The notes beneath the pieces were generated by a model. That model ran no database searches. It saw only the letters and a list, made by a program, of their open reading frames with translations, and had not been told where the DNA came from. This document shows positions 8,392-16,250 of a stretch of 34,950 nucleotides of DNA, piece after piece (position 1 is the stretch's first letter; each line of letters starts with the position of its first letter). Origin of the DNA: Candidatus Peregrinibacteria bacterium CG10_big_fil_rev_8_21_14_0_10_36_19 (GTDB lineage: Bacteria; Patescibacteriota; Gracilibacteria; UBA1369; LOWO2-01-FULL-3); contig PFDP01000013.1 in the NCBI GenBank assembly GCA_002772535.1, positions 37,352 to 72,301 of the forward strand, given 5' to 3'. The position numbers and the translations under genes were made by a program.

Positions 8392-9777
8392 TTGTTGATA
8401 CCAACCTAAAGAGGCTTCAGGATACTTTTTTATTTCTGTTGCCATGATAGTTTCTATTTCTTTGAGGCGTTCTATGGTTGGAGCTTCAAATCTTAGAGTT
8501 AGGTTTGGGCTGGTGTTTGATGCGCGAATTGCTCCCCAAGAATTTTCGTCGAAGTTGATGCGTACGCCGTCGATTGTGATGCAGTCGTAGTTTTGAGTGA
8601 AATGTGCAACTAGGCTTTCTACGATGGCGAATTTTTTGTCGTCTGGGCAAGGGGCTTTGTATTCCGGGGTGGTGTGTACTTGTGGAAGGTCGCCGAATGT
8701 TAGTGAAAGCGGGGTTTCAGATTTTGAGACAATGCTGAGGATTTTGAGGGCGGCGAGGAGGGCGTCGTCAAATCCATAGTAGTTTTCTCCGAAAAATAGG
8801 TGGCCCGAAACCTCGCCGCCTAGTGGAGCGTTTAGTTCTTTCATTTTGGCCTCTATGAAACTGTGGCCTGTTTTGCTCATTACAGGTATTGCTCCGCGGG
8901 CTTTCATGTCGTTGATGATAACTTGTGAAACTTTTACATCAAACACGATTTGAGGCGATTTTTGGCGTTCTAGGAGGTCTCTTACAAGGAGGAGGAGCAT
9001 GAAGTCTGATGAGTACATGTGGCCGGTTTCATCTACTATTCCGATTCTGTCAGCGTCACCGTCGAAGCCGATTCCGAGGTCGGCTTTTTCTTGAGTTACT
9101 TTGTTGATTAGGTCTTCCATGTTGTGGCGTTCTTCGGGGTTGGCTTCGTGATTTGGGAAGTTGCCGTCTGGGTCGCAGTATAGTTCTATTACTTCGCAGC
9201 CGAACTCTCTAAGAAGTTCTGGGGCGAATGGGCCGGCAACGCCGTTGCCGGCGTCTATAACAACTTTAAGAGGTCTGCTTAATGTCGCTTTTGTAAGTAG
9301 GTCTTGTTTGTATTCTTGCCAGATGTTTTGTTCGCTTATTTTGCCAGTTGGGTGTGATGTTTCAAAATCTTCGGTTTCTATTAGTTTGAGAACCGCTTGA
9401 AGTTCGTCTCCACAAATTGAGTGGGCTCCTTTTGTTACTGTTTTAAATCCGTTGTATTGTTTTGGGTTGTGGCTTGCTGTGATGTTTGTGGCGGAATCGA
9501 AATCCATGGCACAGGCTGCCCAGTAGATCATTGGGGAAGGGGCGAGTCCTACTTTTATTACATCGATTCCAGATTCTGTTACACCTTTAATGAAGGCTTC
9601 TTGTAGGCTTTCTCCGCTAAGCCTTACATCGCGGCCAACTGCCATGTTTTTGGTGTTGTATTTGCGTTTTAAATAGCTTCCGGTTCCTTTTCCAATAAGG
9701 TACGCAGTTTCTATGTTGAGATCTTCTGGATAAAGTCCGCGGATGTCGTAAGCGCGGAAAATGTGTTTGTTTATCAT
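8359..9777 (-). CDS. Phosphomannomutase/phosphoglucomutase
   Basis: A 472-residue alpha-D-phosphohexomutase that moves phosphate between C6 and C1 of glucose or mannose for nucleotide-sugar supply. All four signature regions are visible: the phosphoserine loop TASHNPKQYNGFK (Ser102), the metal-binding loop GFDGDADRIG, the sugar-binding loop GGEVSGHLFF, and the phosphate-binding loop in domain 4 (RASNTSPNLTLRFEA). The length matches the bacterial AlgC/ManB-like class. It lies 30 bp downstream of nadM, so it may be the third gene of a nadE-nadM-mutase operon. Whether glucose or mannose is preferred cannot be told from sequence. Confidence 0.93.
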   Translation of the reverse strand: MINKHIFRAYDIRGLYPEDLNIETAYLIGKGTGSYLKRKYNTKNMAVGRDVRLSGESLQEAFIKGVTESGIDVIKVGLAPSPMIYWAACAMDFDSATNITASHNPKQYNGFKTVTKGAHSICGDELQAVLKLIETEDFETSHPTGKISEQNIWQEYKQDLLTKATLSRPLKVVIDAGNGVAGPFAPELLREFGCEVIELYCDPDGNFPNHEANPEERHNMEDLINKVTQEKADLGIGFDGDADRIGIVDETGHMYSSDFMLLLLVRDLLERQKSPQIVFDVKVSQVIINDMKARGAIPVMSKTGHSFIEAKMKELNAPLGGEVSGHLFFGENYYGFDDALLAALKILSIVSKSETPLSLTFGDLPQVHTTPEYKAPCPDDKKFAIVESLVAHFTQNYDCITIDGVRINFDENSWGAIRASNTSPNLTLRFEAPTIERLKEIETIMATEIKKYPEASLGWYQQLSSLLQRNNS

Positions 9778-9807
9778 AATGTTTTAGAGTTTAAATCAAA
9801 GGTCTTT

Positions 9808-10251
9808 TTAGGGCAAGAAAGTTGAATCTTTCCATGTTATATCGTTGTTGTTTCTTTTTTCGCGGATTTGCGTGGCGCTTAAGTTGTTGTACCTTGAGAG
9901 TGTTTTAATTTTTTTGCCGGAGTTTTTGAAGCATTCTTTGGTTATTTTTGAGCCGCTATAAATGGTTTGAAACTCTGGCGAAAGGGCAATAACGTGCGCG
10001 GCCCAATTCGGCGGATCGTTAATATCCGGAACTTCGATGATTGTGTAGTTTTTAATTTTTGCTGTTTTGAGGGCGTGCTTAATTATTTCTTGGCGTTCTT
10101 TAACTGTGAAAGGGTTTTTTTCTGTGCTGTGAATTTGCGAAGATCCGATGGCAATAATTATATGGTCATTTTCAGTGAGAATTTTTTCTACAGCTTTGAG
10201 GTGGCCTTTGTGGAATGGTTGGAATCGGCCGATAAAAAGGGCGGTTTTCAT
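9808..10251 (-). CDS. nadM: Nicotinamide-nucleotide adenylyltransferase, archaeal type
   Basis: A 147-residue nucleotidyltransferase of the HxGH family. GRFQPFHKGH (HxGH at residues 14-17) binds ATP, and SATQIREK near the C-terminus is the ISxTxxR-type motif. PDINDPPNWAAHV and the short length fit the archaeal NadM type rather than bacterial NadD. It would make NAD from NMN and ATP. It starts 2 bp after the nadE stop, so the two NAD genes are surely co-transcribed. A related cytidylyltransferase role is possible, but the nadE neighbour favours NAD synthesis. Confidence 0.82.
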   Translation of the reverse strand: MKTALFIGRFQPFHKGHLKAVEKILTENDHIIIAIGSSQIHSTEKNPFTVKERQEIIKHALKTAKIKNYTIIEVPDINDPPNWAAHVIALSPEFQTIYSGSKITKECFKNSGKKIKTLSRYNNLSATQIREKRNNNDITWKDSTFLP

Positions 10252-10253
10252 TT

Positions 10254-11006
10254 TTAATGAGCCTTTATCAAAAATGGTGGTTCGAGTTTATGGCGGTTCA
10301 TTGCCATTAGTCGGAAGATTTTGTGAACATTTTGAGGATTGATTCCTTTGCTGATTATGTCGTCTTTTGTGAGGCCGCTTTCAACTTGTTTTAAGATGTT
10401 GTCGATTTCTTTGTATGTCATTCCTAGTTCTGCCTCGTCGGTTTGTTCGTGGTAGAGTTCTGCGGATGGAGCTTTGTTGATAAACTCGTCGGGTAGTCCA
10501 ACATGTTCTGCCATTGCATATACTTCTTCTTTAAACAGATCGCCAATTATTTCGATGTCTCCAGCCAAGTCTCCGTGTTTTGTGCCGTATCCGATTGCCA
10601 GTTCTGTTTTGTTTGAGGTTCCGATTACGAGGGTGTTGTAGGTGTTTGCAAAGTTGTACAAAATGCACATTCTAATGCGGGCTTTGAGGTTGATTTGAGC
10701 GAGATCATTTGGTCGCCATGGAAGTGTGAGAAAATCTGTGAGGTATCTGTTGATTGGCACAGAGTGAAATTCTACTTTTAGGAATTGGCAAAGGCCTTTT
10801 GCGTGCATAAAATTCTCTTCGCTGGAGATGCCTTTTTCTGGCATGAGTATGCCTGTAACATTTTCGGCTCCAAGTGCGTCTACTGTGAGTTTTAAACAAA
10901 GGGCAGAATCTACTCCGCCAGACACTCCAATAACCGCTTTCTCAAAGGCGTTTTCTTTGAAATATCTTTGGATACCTGCGATTATTTTTGTGTAATTGTT
11001 GTGCAT
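10254..11006 (-). CDS. nadE: NH3-dependent NAD+ synthetase
   Basis: A 250-residue ATP-dependent amidotransferase that converts deamido-NAD to NAD using free ammonia. The PP-loop motif SGGVDS is at residues 29-34. GTSNKTELAIGYGTKHGD is the conserved ATP/deamido-NAD region, followed by the Asp/Glu-rich segment PSAELYHEQTDEAELG. There is no glutaminase (nitrilase) domain, so the enzyme uses ammonia. First gene of the nadE-nadM(-mutase) unit, with a promoter at 11026-11053. nadE beside a kinase-free NadM suggests salvage of nicotinate or nicotinamide derivatives, which is an inference. Confidence 0.95.
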   Translation of the reverse strand: MHNNYTKIIAGIQRYFKENAFEKAVIGVSGGVDSALCLKLTVDALGAENVTGILMPEKGISSEENFMHAKGLCQFLKVEFHSVPINRYLTDFLTLPWRPNDLAQINLKARIRMCILYNFANTYNTLVIGTSNKTELAIGYGTKHGDLAGDIEIIGDLFKEEVYAMAEHVGLPDEFINKAPSAELYHEQTDEAELGMTYKEIDNILKQVESGLTKDDIISKGINPQNVHKIFRLMAMNRHKLEPPFLIKAH

Positions 11007-11025
11007 AAGGGTGTTTGAGGATTTA

Positions 11026-11053
11026 ATTATATAATCTTTCGCATTTATGTGAA
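11026..11053 (-). promoter_or_regulatory. Promoter of the nadE-nadM unit
   Basis: On the minus strand: TTCACA (11053-11048), a 16-nt spacer, then a perfect TATAAT (11031-11026), 19 nt before the nadE ATG. Confidence 0.65.
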
Positions 11054-11149
11054 GGATATGGTGTTGAAATTTCTTGGAGTTAGGGTGTTATATGTTGCTA
11101 ATTTTAACTTTCCTCTTTGTGGGAGTTTTGTTAAGCTGTGTGAGCTCGT

Positions 11150-11224
11150 AGGCCCATGGTGTCAATGGTAGCACAACGGTCTCCAAAACCGCGAGTAGGG
11201 GTTCAAATCCTCTTGGGCCTGCCA
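11150..11224 (+). tRNA. trnW: tRNA-Trp (CCA anticodon)
   Basis: The cloverleaf folds as follows: acceptor AGGCCCA/TGGGCCT with discriminator G and an encoded 3' CCA (11222-11224). The D arm is GTGT/GCAC with GG in the loop. The anticodon loop is CTCCAAA with anticodon CCA. The T arm is AGGGG/CCTCT with loop TTCAAAT. The anticodon stem has one A-C mismatch at its base. Confidence 0.95.
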
Positions 11225-11296
11225 ATACTTATGAAAACTTTAAAAAAGTTTTCATCACTTTCAAAATAGCGGTTGTTCACAAAAAGGTTTGTTCCT
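11225..11296. repeat. 72-bp direct repeat, copy 1
   Basis: Starts directly after the tRNA-Trp CCA end and recurs at 11391-11462 with a single mismatch (ATGAAAAC here, ATAAAAAC there). Each copy contains the dyad AAAACTT/AAGTTTT. The period between copies is 166 bp. Confidence 0.9.
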
Positions 11297-11390
11297 TAGC
11301 TTCGTGTTTTTGTTTTGCAGGAAACCACGAGACCTGCAACAAAAACTACTTCGCTTTGTCACAAACTTTTTGCTCACTCTTTTTAGCTTC

Positions 11391-11462
11391 ATACTTATAA
11401 AAACTTTAAAAAAGTTTTCATCACTTTCAAAATAGCGGTTGTTCACAAAAAGGTTTGTTCCT
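11391..11462. repeat. 72-bp direct repeat, copy 2
   Basis: Second copy of the repeat that abuts tRNA-Trp. The 94 bp between the copies (11297-11390) hold no gene. This copy ends 8 bp before a promoter-like TTGACA. Confidence 0.9.
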
Positions 11463-11470
11463 CTTGTTGA

Positions 11471-11503
11471 TTGACAAAAAAATACATTGCTGTATTTTTT
11501 TGT
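11471..11503 (+). promoter_or_regulatory. Promoter overlapping a 13-bp perfect palindrome
   Basis: TTGACA (11471-11476), a 16-nt spacer and TATTTT (11493-11498) form a promoter for the gene at 11526. A perfect inverted repeat ACAAAAAAATACA / TGTATTTTTTTGT with loop TTGC occupies 11474-11503, overlapping the promoter. It could be an operator, or an AT-only terminator for upstream RNA. Confidence 0.5.
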
Positions 11504-11525
11504 ACTAAAATTTAATAAATTTACC

Positions 11526-12287
11526 ATGAGAAGGTTAGTGGATGATGTAGATGCTGCTTTAAATACTTTTGATGAAGGTTTTGCTAGTGCATTGGATCAA
11601 TCTTTGGCTCTTCAGGGGAAAAATAGTGCTGTTGTGGTTGGGGTTGATTCTGATTTTGGTGATAAGAGGGTGTTGAGTGTGAATTTTGAAAGCGTTTTGG
11701 GAGATACCTTTGAAATGCAGATTACTTTTGTGGGGCAAGAGGTTAAGCGTAGGGTGATAAAATGTTTAATGGATGGTGGATGGGCACGTGAAAATTTTTC
11801 TTTGGTTTTGGATGAATCAGTTTTAACAGCTCATACGAAGAATGTTGATTCTGGCGTTGTTAGAACAATTGAGCCATCTGTTGCTACTGTTCAATCGATT
11901 TTTCAATCTGTTCAAAGAAAATTGCGTAGGGGCCCTGATGAGGCAGAAAGAAAACGCTATTTTGATTGGATGAAAAAATTTATTGATACTTTGGGAGTTG
12001 ATGAAGCTGAATATAATCAGTTGGTTTCTATGGCTAAGGGTCTTTTATCTAGATTGTTAAATGGTAGTACTGTTGGTGTGATTTCAAATTATCTTGTGTT
12101 TGATACTAATTCTAATGCTTATAAGGTGGCAGAAAAAATTGTGCATGTGTGTATAGATAGATTTAATAATCAAAGCTTATTGAGTTTATCTAGAAGATCT
12201 CATGTCGGAACGCCATTTATTAGAAAAGTTGCTAAAGATGAGCTTAGGGCAAGGGGGATTGAGATTGAAGAAGATTTAGCTGCTTAG
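11526..12287 (+). CDS. Hypothetical protein
   Basis: A 253-residue soluble protein of unknown function starting MRRLVDDVDAALNTFDEGF. It looks mainly alpha-helical. The middle contains RKLRRGPDEAERKRYFDWMK, and the C-terminus is acidic (EIEEDLAA). No signal peptide or membrane segment is present. I start it at 11526 because the ATG follows an AT-rich leader of the backbone type and a promoter at 11471-11498; the 13 codons upstream overlap the palindrome. Its stop overlaps the convergent smpB stop by 4 bp. Confidence 0.75.
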   Translation: MRRLVDDVDAALNTFDEGFASALDQSLALQGKNSAVVVGVDSDFGDKRVLSVNFESVLGDTFEMQITFVGQEVKRRVIKCLMDGGWARENFSLVLDESVLTAHTKNVDSGVVRTIEPSVATVQSIFQSVQRKLRRGPDEAERKRYFDWMKKFIDTLGVDEAEYNQLVSMAKGLLSRLLNGSTVGVISNYLVFDTNSNAYKVAEKIVHVCIDRFNNQSLLSLSRRSHVGTPFIRKVAKDELRARGIEIEEDLAA

Positions 12288-12730
12288 TAGGCTTGTTTTA
12301 CTTGTTGACGGATTTCTTTTTCTTGGCTGCGTTTTTTAAGGACTTCGCGTTTGTCGTGGAGTTTTTTACCGCGGCAAATTCCAAGTTTTAGTTTGATTAG
12401 TCCACCTTTGGAATAGAGTTCAAGAGGCACTGCTGTAACTCCTTTTTGTGAAATTTCTTTTTCTATTTTGTGGATTTGTTTTTTTTGAAGTAGGAGTTTT
12501 CTTTTGCGGGTTGGGTCGTGTTCTTTGCGGGCTGAATTTTTGTAGCGAGATACATGGGCTTCGTTTAAAAAAGCTTCGTCGTTTGTTACATCGATAAAGG
12601 CTCCTTTTAAATTTGCTTGGCTTTCCTTTATGGCTTTAACTTCGTCACCATTAAGGGCAATCCCGGCTTCAAATTCTTCGAGGATTTCGTAGTCGTGGTA
12701 GGCCTTTTTGTTTTTTGAATAACTGGTCAT
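12284..12730 (-). CDS. smpB: SsrA-binding protein SmpB
   Basis: A 148-residue tmRNA partner that delivers SsrA RNA to stalled ribosomes for trans-translation. Family signatures are clear: NKKAYHDYEILEEFEAGIAL, GDEVKAIKESQANLKGAF, the tRNA-mimicking core RKRKLLLQKKQIHKIE, GLIKLKLGICRGKKLHDKRE, and a basic C-terminal tail that enters the mRNA channel. Length is normal. The ssrA gene itself is not in the window. A divergent promoter region with the 12787 gene contains a TTGTAA/TAGAAT pair on this strand. Confidence 0.97.
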   Translation of the reverse strand: MTSYSKNKKAYHDYEILEEFEAGIALNGDEVKAIKESQANLKGAFIDVTNDEAFLNEAHVSRYKNSARKEHDPTRKRKLLLQKKQIHKIEKEISQKGVTAVPLELYSKGGLIKLKLGICRGKKLHDKREVLKKRSQEKEIRQQVKQAY

Positions 12731-12756
12731 ATGCTATTATTGTTTGCGTGGATCTC

Positions 12757-12784
12757 ATTCTACAATAATTTTTAACATTTACAA
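12757..12784 (-). promoter_or_regulatory. smpB promoter, overlapping a divergent promoter
   Basis: On the minus strand, TTGTAA (12784-12779), a 16-nt spacer, then TAGAAT (12762-12757). On the plus strand a TACAAT at 12761-12766 could serve the 12787 gene, so the two promoters overlap. Confidence 0.5.
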
Positions 12785-12786
12785 AC

Positions 12787-13899
12787 ATGGCTGATTCAAG
12801 CACTGTTGTCACTAAAAAGGGGTATTTCTCCCGTATAGTTGACTCTATTAAAGGTATAACCTTTGGTATTCTATTAATCATTGGGGCATTTTATTTACTT
12901 TTTTGGAATGAAGGGCGTGTGGATATTGGTGATGTGGCTGTAAACGCTATTGCGATTGATCAAGCTGTTGATGGCGATTTTGTTTATGTAAGTGGTGCTG
13001 TTTCCTCTGAGGAAAATCTGGGTGATGGGGCTTATTTAAAACCTGGTGATTATTTGGCGGTTAATAGAACTGTTGAGATGTATTCTTGGATTGAAAACAG
13101 TACTAGTAAATCTGATACAAGTGTTGGTGGTTCTGAAACAACTACAACAACTTACAACTATGTTAATGATTGGACTTCTACTCCAGCTACTTCAAGTAAT
13201 TTTAATGTTCCAGCTGGCCATGAAAATCCAGCTAAAAAAGTTGCTGATGCAAATTTTAAAGTTAAGAATGCCTCTGTTGCTGGAAAATCTGTAAATATGG
13301 ATAAGTTGGATTTGCCTGAATATAAAGCACTTGTTTTGAGTGAAGATTTTATGGATTTAAAAGGTGGAGTTTTGGCTGGTGGATATCTTTACACAAGACC
13401 TGGTTCTGATGCTCAACCACAAGTTGGAGATGTTCGTATAAGTTATAGTGTTGTTCATGATGGCATGGATATAACTGCTTTTGCAGAATTAGCAGGTGAT
13501 TCTTTGGTGCCTCATGTAGATAAAGAAACAGATACTACTGTGTACAGAATGTTTGACGGTACTCGTGATGAAGCTCTAAAAGAGTTGCATGATGAATATG
13601 CTACAAGCCTTTGGTTATTTAGATTACTTGGATTTATTTTGATGTGGCTTGGGTTTGGAGCATTGCTTGCACCTTTAAGTGTGATTTTAGATGTTCTTCC
13701 TGCAGCTGGTTCTGTGAGTAGAGGACTTGTTGGGCTAGTAACATTTGTGGTTTCTTTGGTTTTGAGCGTACTTACAATTTTTGTTTCTGTAATTGCACAT
13801 AACATTTATATAATGGGTGCTATTGCTGTAGCCCTTCTTGTTTTGGCTGTGATGTATTTAAAAAAGAAGGTTGTGAAACCTAATGTTGTGAGGGTTTAA
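12787..13899 (+). CDS. TMEM43-family membrane protein
   Basis: A 370-residue membrane protein of the TMEM43/LUMA (DUF1625) type. Family features: an N-terminal helix followed by GAFYLLFWNEGRVDI (residues ~32-46), a large extracytoplasmic domain with YLKPGDYLAVNRTVEMYSWIE, then three to four C-terminal helices (~275-365) with LRLLGFILMWLGFGALLAPL-like sequence. Bacterial members are scattered and of unknown function; the human protein sits in the inner nuclear membrane. It reads from an overlapping promoter region shared with smpB. Two hairpins follow the stop. Confidence 0.88.
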   Translation: MADSSTVVTKKGYFSRIVDSIKGITFGILLIIGAFYLLFWNEGRVDIGDVAVNAIAIDQAVDGDFVYVSGAVSSEENLGDGAYLKPGDYLAVNRTVEMYSWIENSTSKSDTSVGGSETTTTTYNYVNDWTSTPATSSNFNVPAGHENPAKKVADANFKVKNASVAGKSVNMDKLDLPEYKALVLSEDFMDLKGGVLAGGYLYTRPGSDAQPQVGDVRISYSVVHDGMDITAFAELAGDSLVPHVDKETDTTVYRMFDGTRDEALKELHDEYATSLWLFRLLGFILMWLGFGALLAPLSVILDVLPAAGSVSRGLVGLVTFVVSLVLSVLTIFVSVIAHNIYIMGAIAVALLVLAVMYLKKKVVKPNVVRV

Positions 13900-13908
13900 T
13901 TTTTTATT

Positions 13909-13925
13909 GCCTTGTTCAACAAGGC
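13909..13925 (+). terminator. Hairpin just after the TMEM43-like gene
   Basis: GCCTTGTT and AACAAGGC form a nearly loopless palindrome 10 bp past the stop. There is no T run directly after it, so it may be a pause or RNA-stability hairpin rather than a terminator. Confidence 0.45.
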
Positions 13926-13952
13926 GTTGAATGTATCTATTTTGAAAATATT

Positions 13953-13986
13953 AAGACGGTAGGCATTGATTGTTTACCGTCTTTTG
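13953..13986 (+). terminator. Probable Rho-independent terminator
   Basis: AAGACGGTA/TACCGTCTT forms a 9-bp stem with a 13-nt loop followed by TTT. It lies between convergent genes and could stop readthrough from the TMEM43-like gene. Confidence 0.6.
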
Positions 13987-14047
13987 TTAGGAGCTCAATT
14001 CACAAGCCAATAAAAAAATTAAACTCTATGAGGGGGGCCTTTTTTCA

Positions 14048-14554
14048 TTACTTCATATATACATGAATTCCTGAAGTTTTGTCGGTTTCTTTGTGGGTTT
14101 CTTTTTGCCCGCTCCATTCTTTGATGGTGAAAATGTAGGAAATAAATCTAGAGTTTTTTGGTAGTTCTTTTTCTATTTTCTTTTTGATTTCTTTGTTTAC
14201 GGTTTCCATTAGTCCGAAAACATAGATTACGTCGATGTTTGAAATGTCGTATTTGAGAGCGTTGCCGAAAATAATTTTGAGATTTTTTGGTCCAAAAATC
14301 ATCACTCTAATTTTTGTGAATAGGTAAAAGGGAAGTGCTAGTTCTATGCCAATAACTTTTGCAGAGGGATTTTTTCTGGCGATATATGTGCAGACTCTTC
14401 CGTTGCCACAACCCATTTCTAAAAAAGTTTCCCCTTTTTTTAGTTTTGCAATTTTGTGTAGTCGGTTTAAATCTTTGTTGCTTGTTGGTACCCATGGTGC
14501 AAGCGAAACCCAAGCGTAAACTATGGATGCTAGAATGAGGAAAAGTATTGTCAT
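14048..14554 (-). CDS. Membrane-anchored SAM-dependent methyltransferase
   Basis: A 168-residue class I methyltransferase. Residues 1-20 form one membrane helix. Motif I is FLEMGCGNGRVCTYIA (~45-60), followed by VIGIELA (the acidic residue that binds the SAM ribose) and IDVIYVFGLM. The substrate is not evident. Short anchored versions like this are frequent in Patescibacteria; the N-terminal helix followed by WVPTS suggests action at the membrane. The next gene upstream is 9 bp away on the same strand. Confidence 0.82.
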   Translation of the reverse strand: MTILFLILASIVYAWVSLAPWVPTSNKDLNRLHKIAKLKKGETFLEMGCGNGRVCTYIARKNPSAKVIGIELALPFYLFTKIRVMIFGPKNLKIIFGNALKYDISNIDVIYVFGLMETVNKEIKKKIEKELPKNSRFISYIFTIKEWSGQKETHKETDKTSGIHVYMK

Positions 14555-14563
14555 GAAGGGTGG

Positions 14564-14878
14564 TTACATTTTACGACACTCCCATTTGTTATTTTCTGTT
14601 GTGCATGTGGTTGGTTGATTTGTTTGTTTTGTCATACATGCAGACATAGCTTGTAATTTGATTGATGTTGCTAATTTTTGGCAATGTTCTTTTGCTTTAA
14701 GGTTTTCAATTTCTGAACATCTTCCTTGAACTGCAATGTATGCATTTGAGTGTACACTAAACCCCATAATATTTAATTCTTCTGTTAAACTTGCACATCT
14801 AGAGGTGTTGTTTGTATCGTTATCGCAACTGGCTAAGTGTAAACCTGCTGTTAATAAGAGAGCTGTTGATTTTTTCAT
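14564..14878 (-). CDS. Small putative lipoprotein
   Basis: A 104-residue exported protein with a short charged N-terminus, a hydrophobic core and a lipobox-like LASC (Cys18), so it is probably lipidated. The mature part has five further Cys and is otherwise polar. No known domain. It lies in a same-strand cluster of small genes (14048-15818). Confidence 0.7.
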   Translation of the reverse strand: MKKSTALLLTAGLHLASCDNDTNNTSRCASLTEELNIMGFSVHSNAYIAVQGRCSEIENLKAKEHCQKLATSIKLQAMSACMTKQTNQPTTCTTENNKWECRKM

Positions 14879-14885
14879 AATTATT

Positions 14886-15170
14886 TTATGTCATCCATTT
14901 ATACCACGGTCCCATTGAATCGTTTCTTTTTGAATTTCTTTTGAAATCAAAAATTACATCTTTTAGTGAAACGAGTGCCCATACTAGATTTAGAATTATA
15001 AAGGGCCAGCTAAAACCGATCCATGCGTAAATTACTAGTAGAGTGCTGCCTATCATATTGATTAAATCGTAGATAAAATAGGTATTTTTCCAGATGTGTA
15101 ATTGCCCAAGGATGAAGGCAATTAAGATTAAAGATGCTCCTGCTGCTCCTATATAGATTGGGTCTATCAT
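14886..15170 (-). CDS. CBU_0592-like small membrane protein
   Basis: A 94-residue protein with three hydrophobic helices (~7-24, 34-53, 56-74) and the pattern YDLINMIGSTLLVIYA...WPFIILNLVWALVSLKD, as in the CBU_0592-like membrane family. Function unknown. Its stop is 8 bp from the lipoprotein start and it lies 8 bp downstream of the OmdA-like gene, consistent with one operon. Confidence 0.8.
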   Translation of the reverse strand: MIDPIYIGAAGASLILIAFILGQLHIWKNTYFIYDLINMIGSTLLVIYAWIGFSWPFIILNLVWALVSLKDVIFDFKRNSKRNDSMGPWYKWMT

Positions 15171-15177
15171 GGTTGTT

Positions 15178-15453
15178 TTATTTAAAATATTTTTTTGCGC
15201 TTGGTCTGCGGTGTGGGCATCCGGGCCAGCAACATGGTCGGCGTTTGCCTTTAAGAAGATCTTCGGAAAGTCTTTTTATGTGTTCTGTTCGCGTTTCTTG
15301 CTTTTTAACGATTGTAACCCAACATATCCATTCGTTGCGGGCGAGGGGAGTTAAGGTATTCCATTTTTCTAGAACTTTTGGGTTAGCGTTTAGAGCTTTT
15401 TCTAAATCTGTTGGAGTTTCGTGTAATGGGTCTGTGGTTATATTTTTAGTCAT
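15178..15453 (-). CDS. OmdA/YdeI-like protein
   Basis: A 91-residue protein resembling the C-terminal domain of the YdeI/OmpD-associated family: DLEKALNANPKVLEKWNTL, then LARNEWICWVTIVKKQETR and a helix with EHIKRLSEDLLKGK. It ends in a Cys/Pro-rich tail (CCWPGCPHRRPSAKKYF) that may bind metal. Short stand-alone members occur in many bacteria with unknown function. It overlaps the DUF2200-like gene by 4 bp (ATGA type), so the two are translated together. Confidence 0.8.
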   Translation of the reverse strand: MTKNITTDPLHETPTDLEKALNANPKVLEKWNTLTPLARNEWICWVTIVKKQETRTEHIKRLSEDLLKGKRRPCCWPGCPHRRPSAKKYFK

Positions 15454-15818
15454 ATAGTTTTGCGCAAAATTTTTTCCATTGGTTTTCCTTTTGCTAACTC
15501 ATCAATGAGTTTGTCTAGGTAGCGAACTTTTTGTGTTAATGGGTTTTCGATTTCTTCTATGCGATAGCCACATATTACACCTTTGATCATGTGGGCATTT
15601 GGATTTAATTTTGCTTTTTGAAAGAACTCTTTAAAGGTTACTTTTTTATCGATAAGTTCTTTGAGTTGTTTTTCATCGAATCCGGTTAGCCAGTGTATTA
15701 CTTCATGTAATTCTTTTTTTGTTCTTTCTTTTCTTTCCACTTTTGCTAAATATGCAGGATATACTGATCCAAATATCATGTTTGCTATTTTTTCATTATG
15801 TTTATCTGTGATTTTCAT
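15450..15818 (-). CDS. DUF2200 family protein
   Basis: A 122-residue protein matching the DUF2200 pattern: IANMIFGSVYPAYLAKVE, KKELHEVIHWLTGFDE, IKGVICGYRIEEIENPL, and the end VRYLDKLIDELAKGKPMEKI. The family is soluble and uncharacterised. First gene of the minus-strand run leading to the OmdA-like gene. No Shine-Dalgarno is seen. Confidence 0.87.
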   Translation of the reverse strand: MKITDKHNEKIANMIFGSVYPAYLAKVERKERTKKELHEVIHWLTGFDEKQLKELIDKKVTFKEFFQKAKLNPNAHMIKGVICGYRIEEIENPLTQKVRYLDKLIDELAKGKPMEKILRKTI

Positions 15819-15894
15819 TGAGAGTTTTTTTAGATCGGTTTGCTAATGTTCCACATCATCTACTTCTGCTGTACTATGCTTCAAAAAAGAATTT

Positions 15895-16200
15895 TTAGCT
15901 TAAAGTGTTGATTAAATGAGCTCTAATCGCTTTCATGTTACCTTCAATGTTTTTAGGAATTGCAATTTCCTCACCGGTAATATTTTCAACTACAGTTAGC
16001 CATAGATGTGGCAGGATAACTGAATCAGGGTTTGCTTGGAGGTAAGCCTTTATTAGAGGTGTCGCTTCTCTGCCCATTCTAATTATTTCTTCAATGGCTG
16101 TAGGATCTTCATAGTCAGCTAGACTAGATCTCATTGATACATCATCACAGTGTTTTTCCCAAGCACTTACTATACTTTGAAATTGTTCGTTAAATTCCAT
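15895..16200 (-). CDS. Hypothetical protein flanking the cassette array
   Basis: A 101-residue soluble protein of unknown function (MEFNEQFQSIVSAWEKHCDD..., TPLIKAYLQANPDSVILPHL). The pattern of a short helical protein with DPTAIEEIIRMGREATPLI recalls small HEAT-like proteins, but I am not sure. It sits directly left of attC S1, in the same orientation as the cassette genes, but has no attC of its own at its 3' end. It could be a former cassette that lost its attC, or simply the first backbone gene. Confidence 0.7.
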   Translation of the reverse strand: MEFNEQFQSIVSAWEKHCDDVSMRSSLADYEDPTAIEEIIRMGREATPLIKAYLQANPDSVILPHLWLTVVENITGEEIAIPKNIEGNMKAIRAHLINTLS

Positions 16201-16250
16201 ATTGTATTGATTTAATTATAGGAAGTGATTGTGGTCTTTTTTGCAATTTT

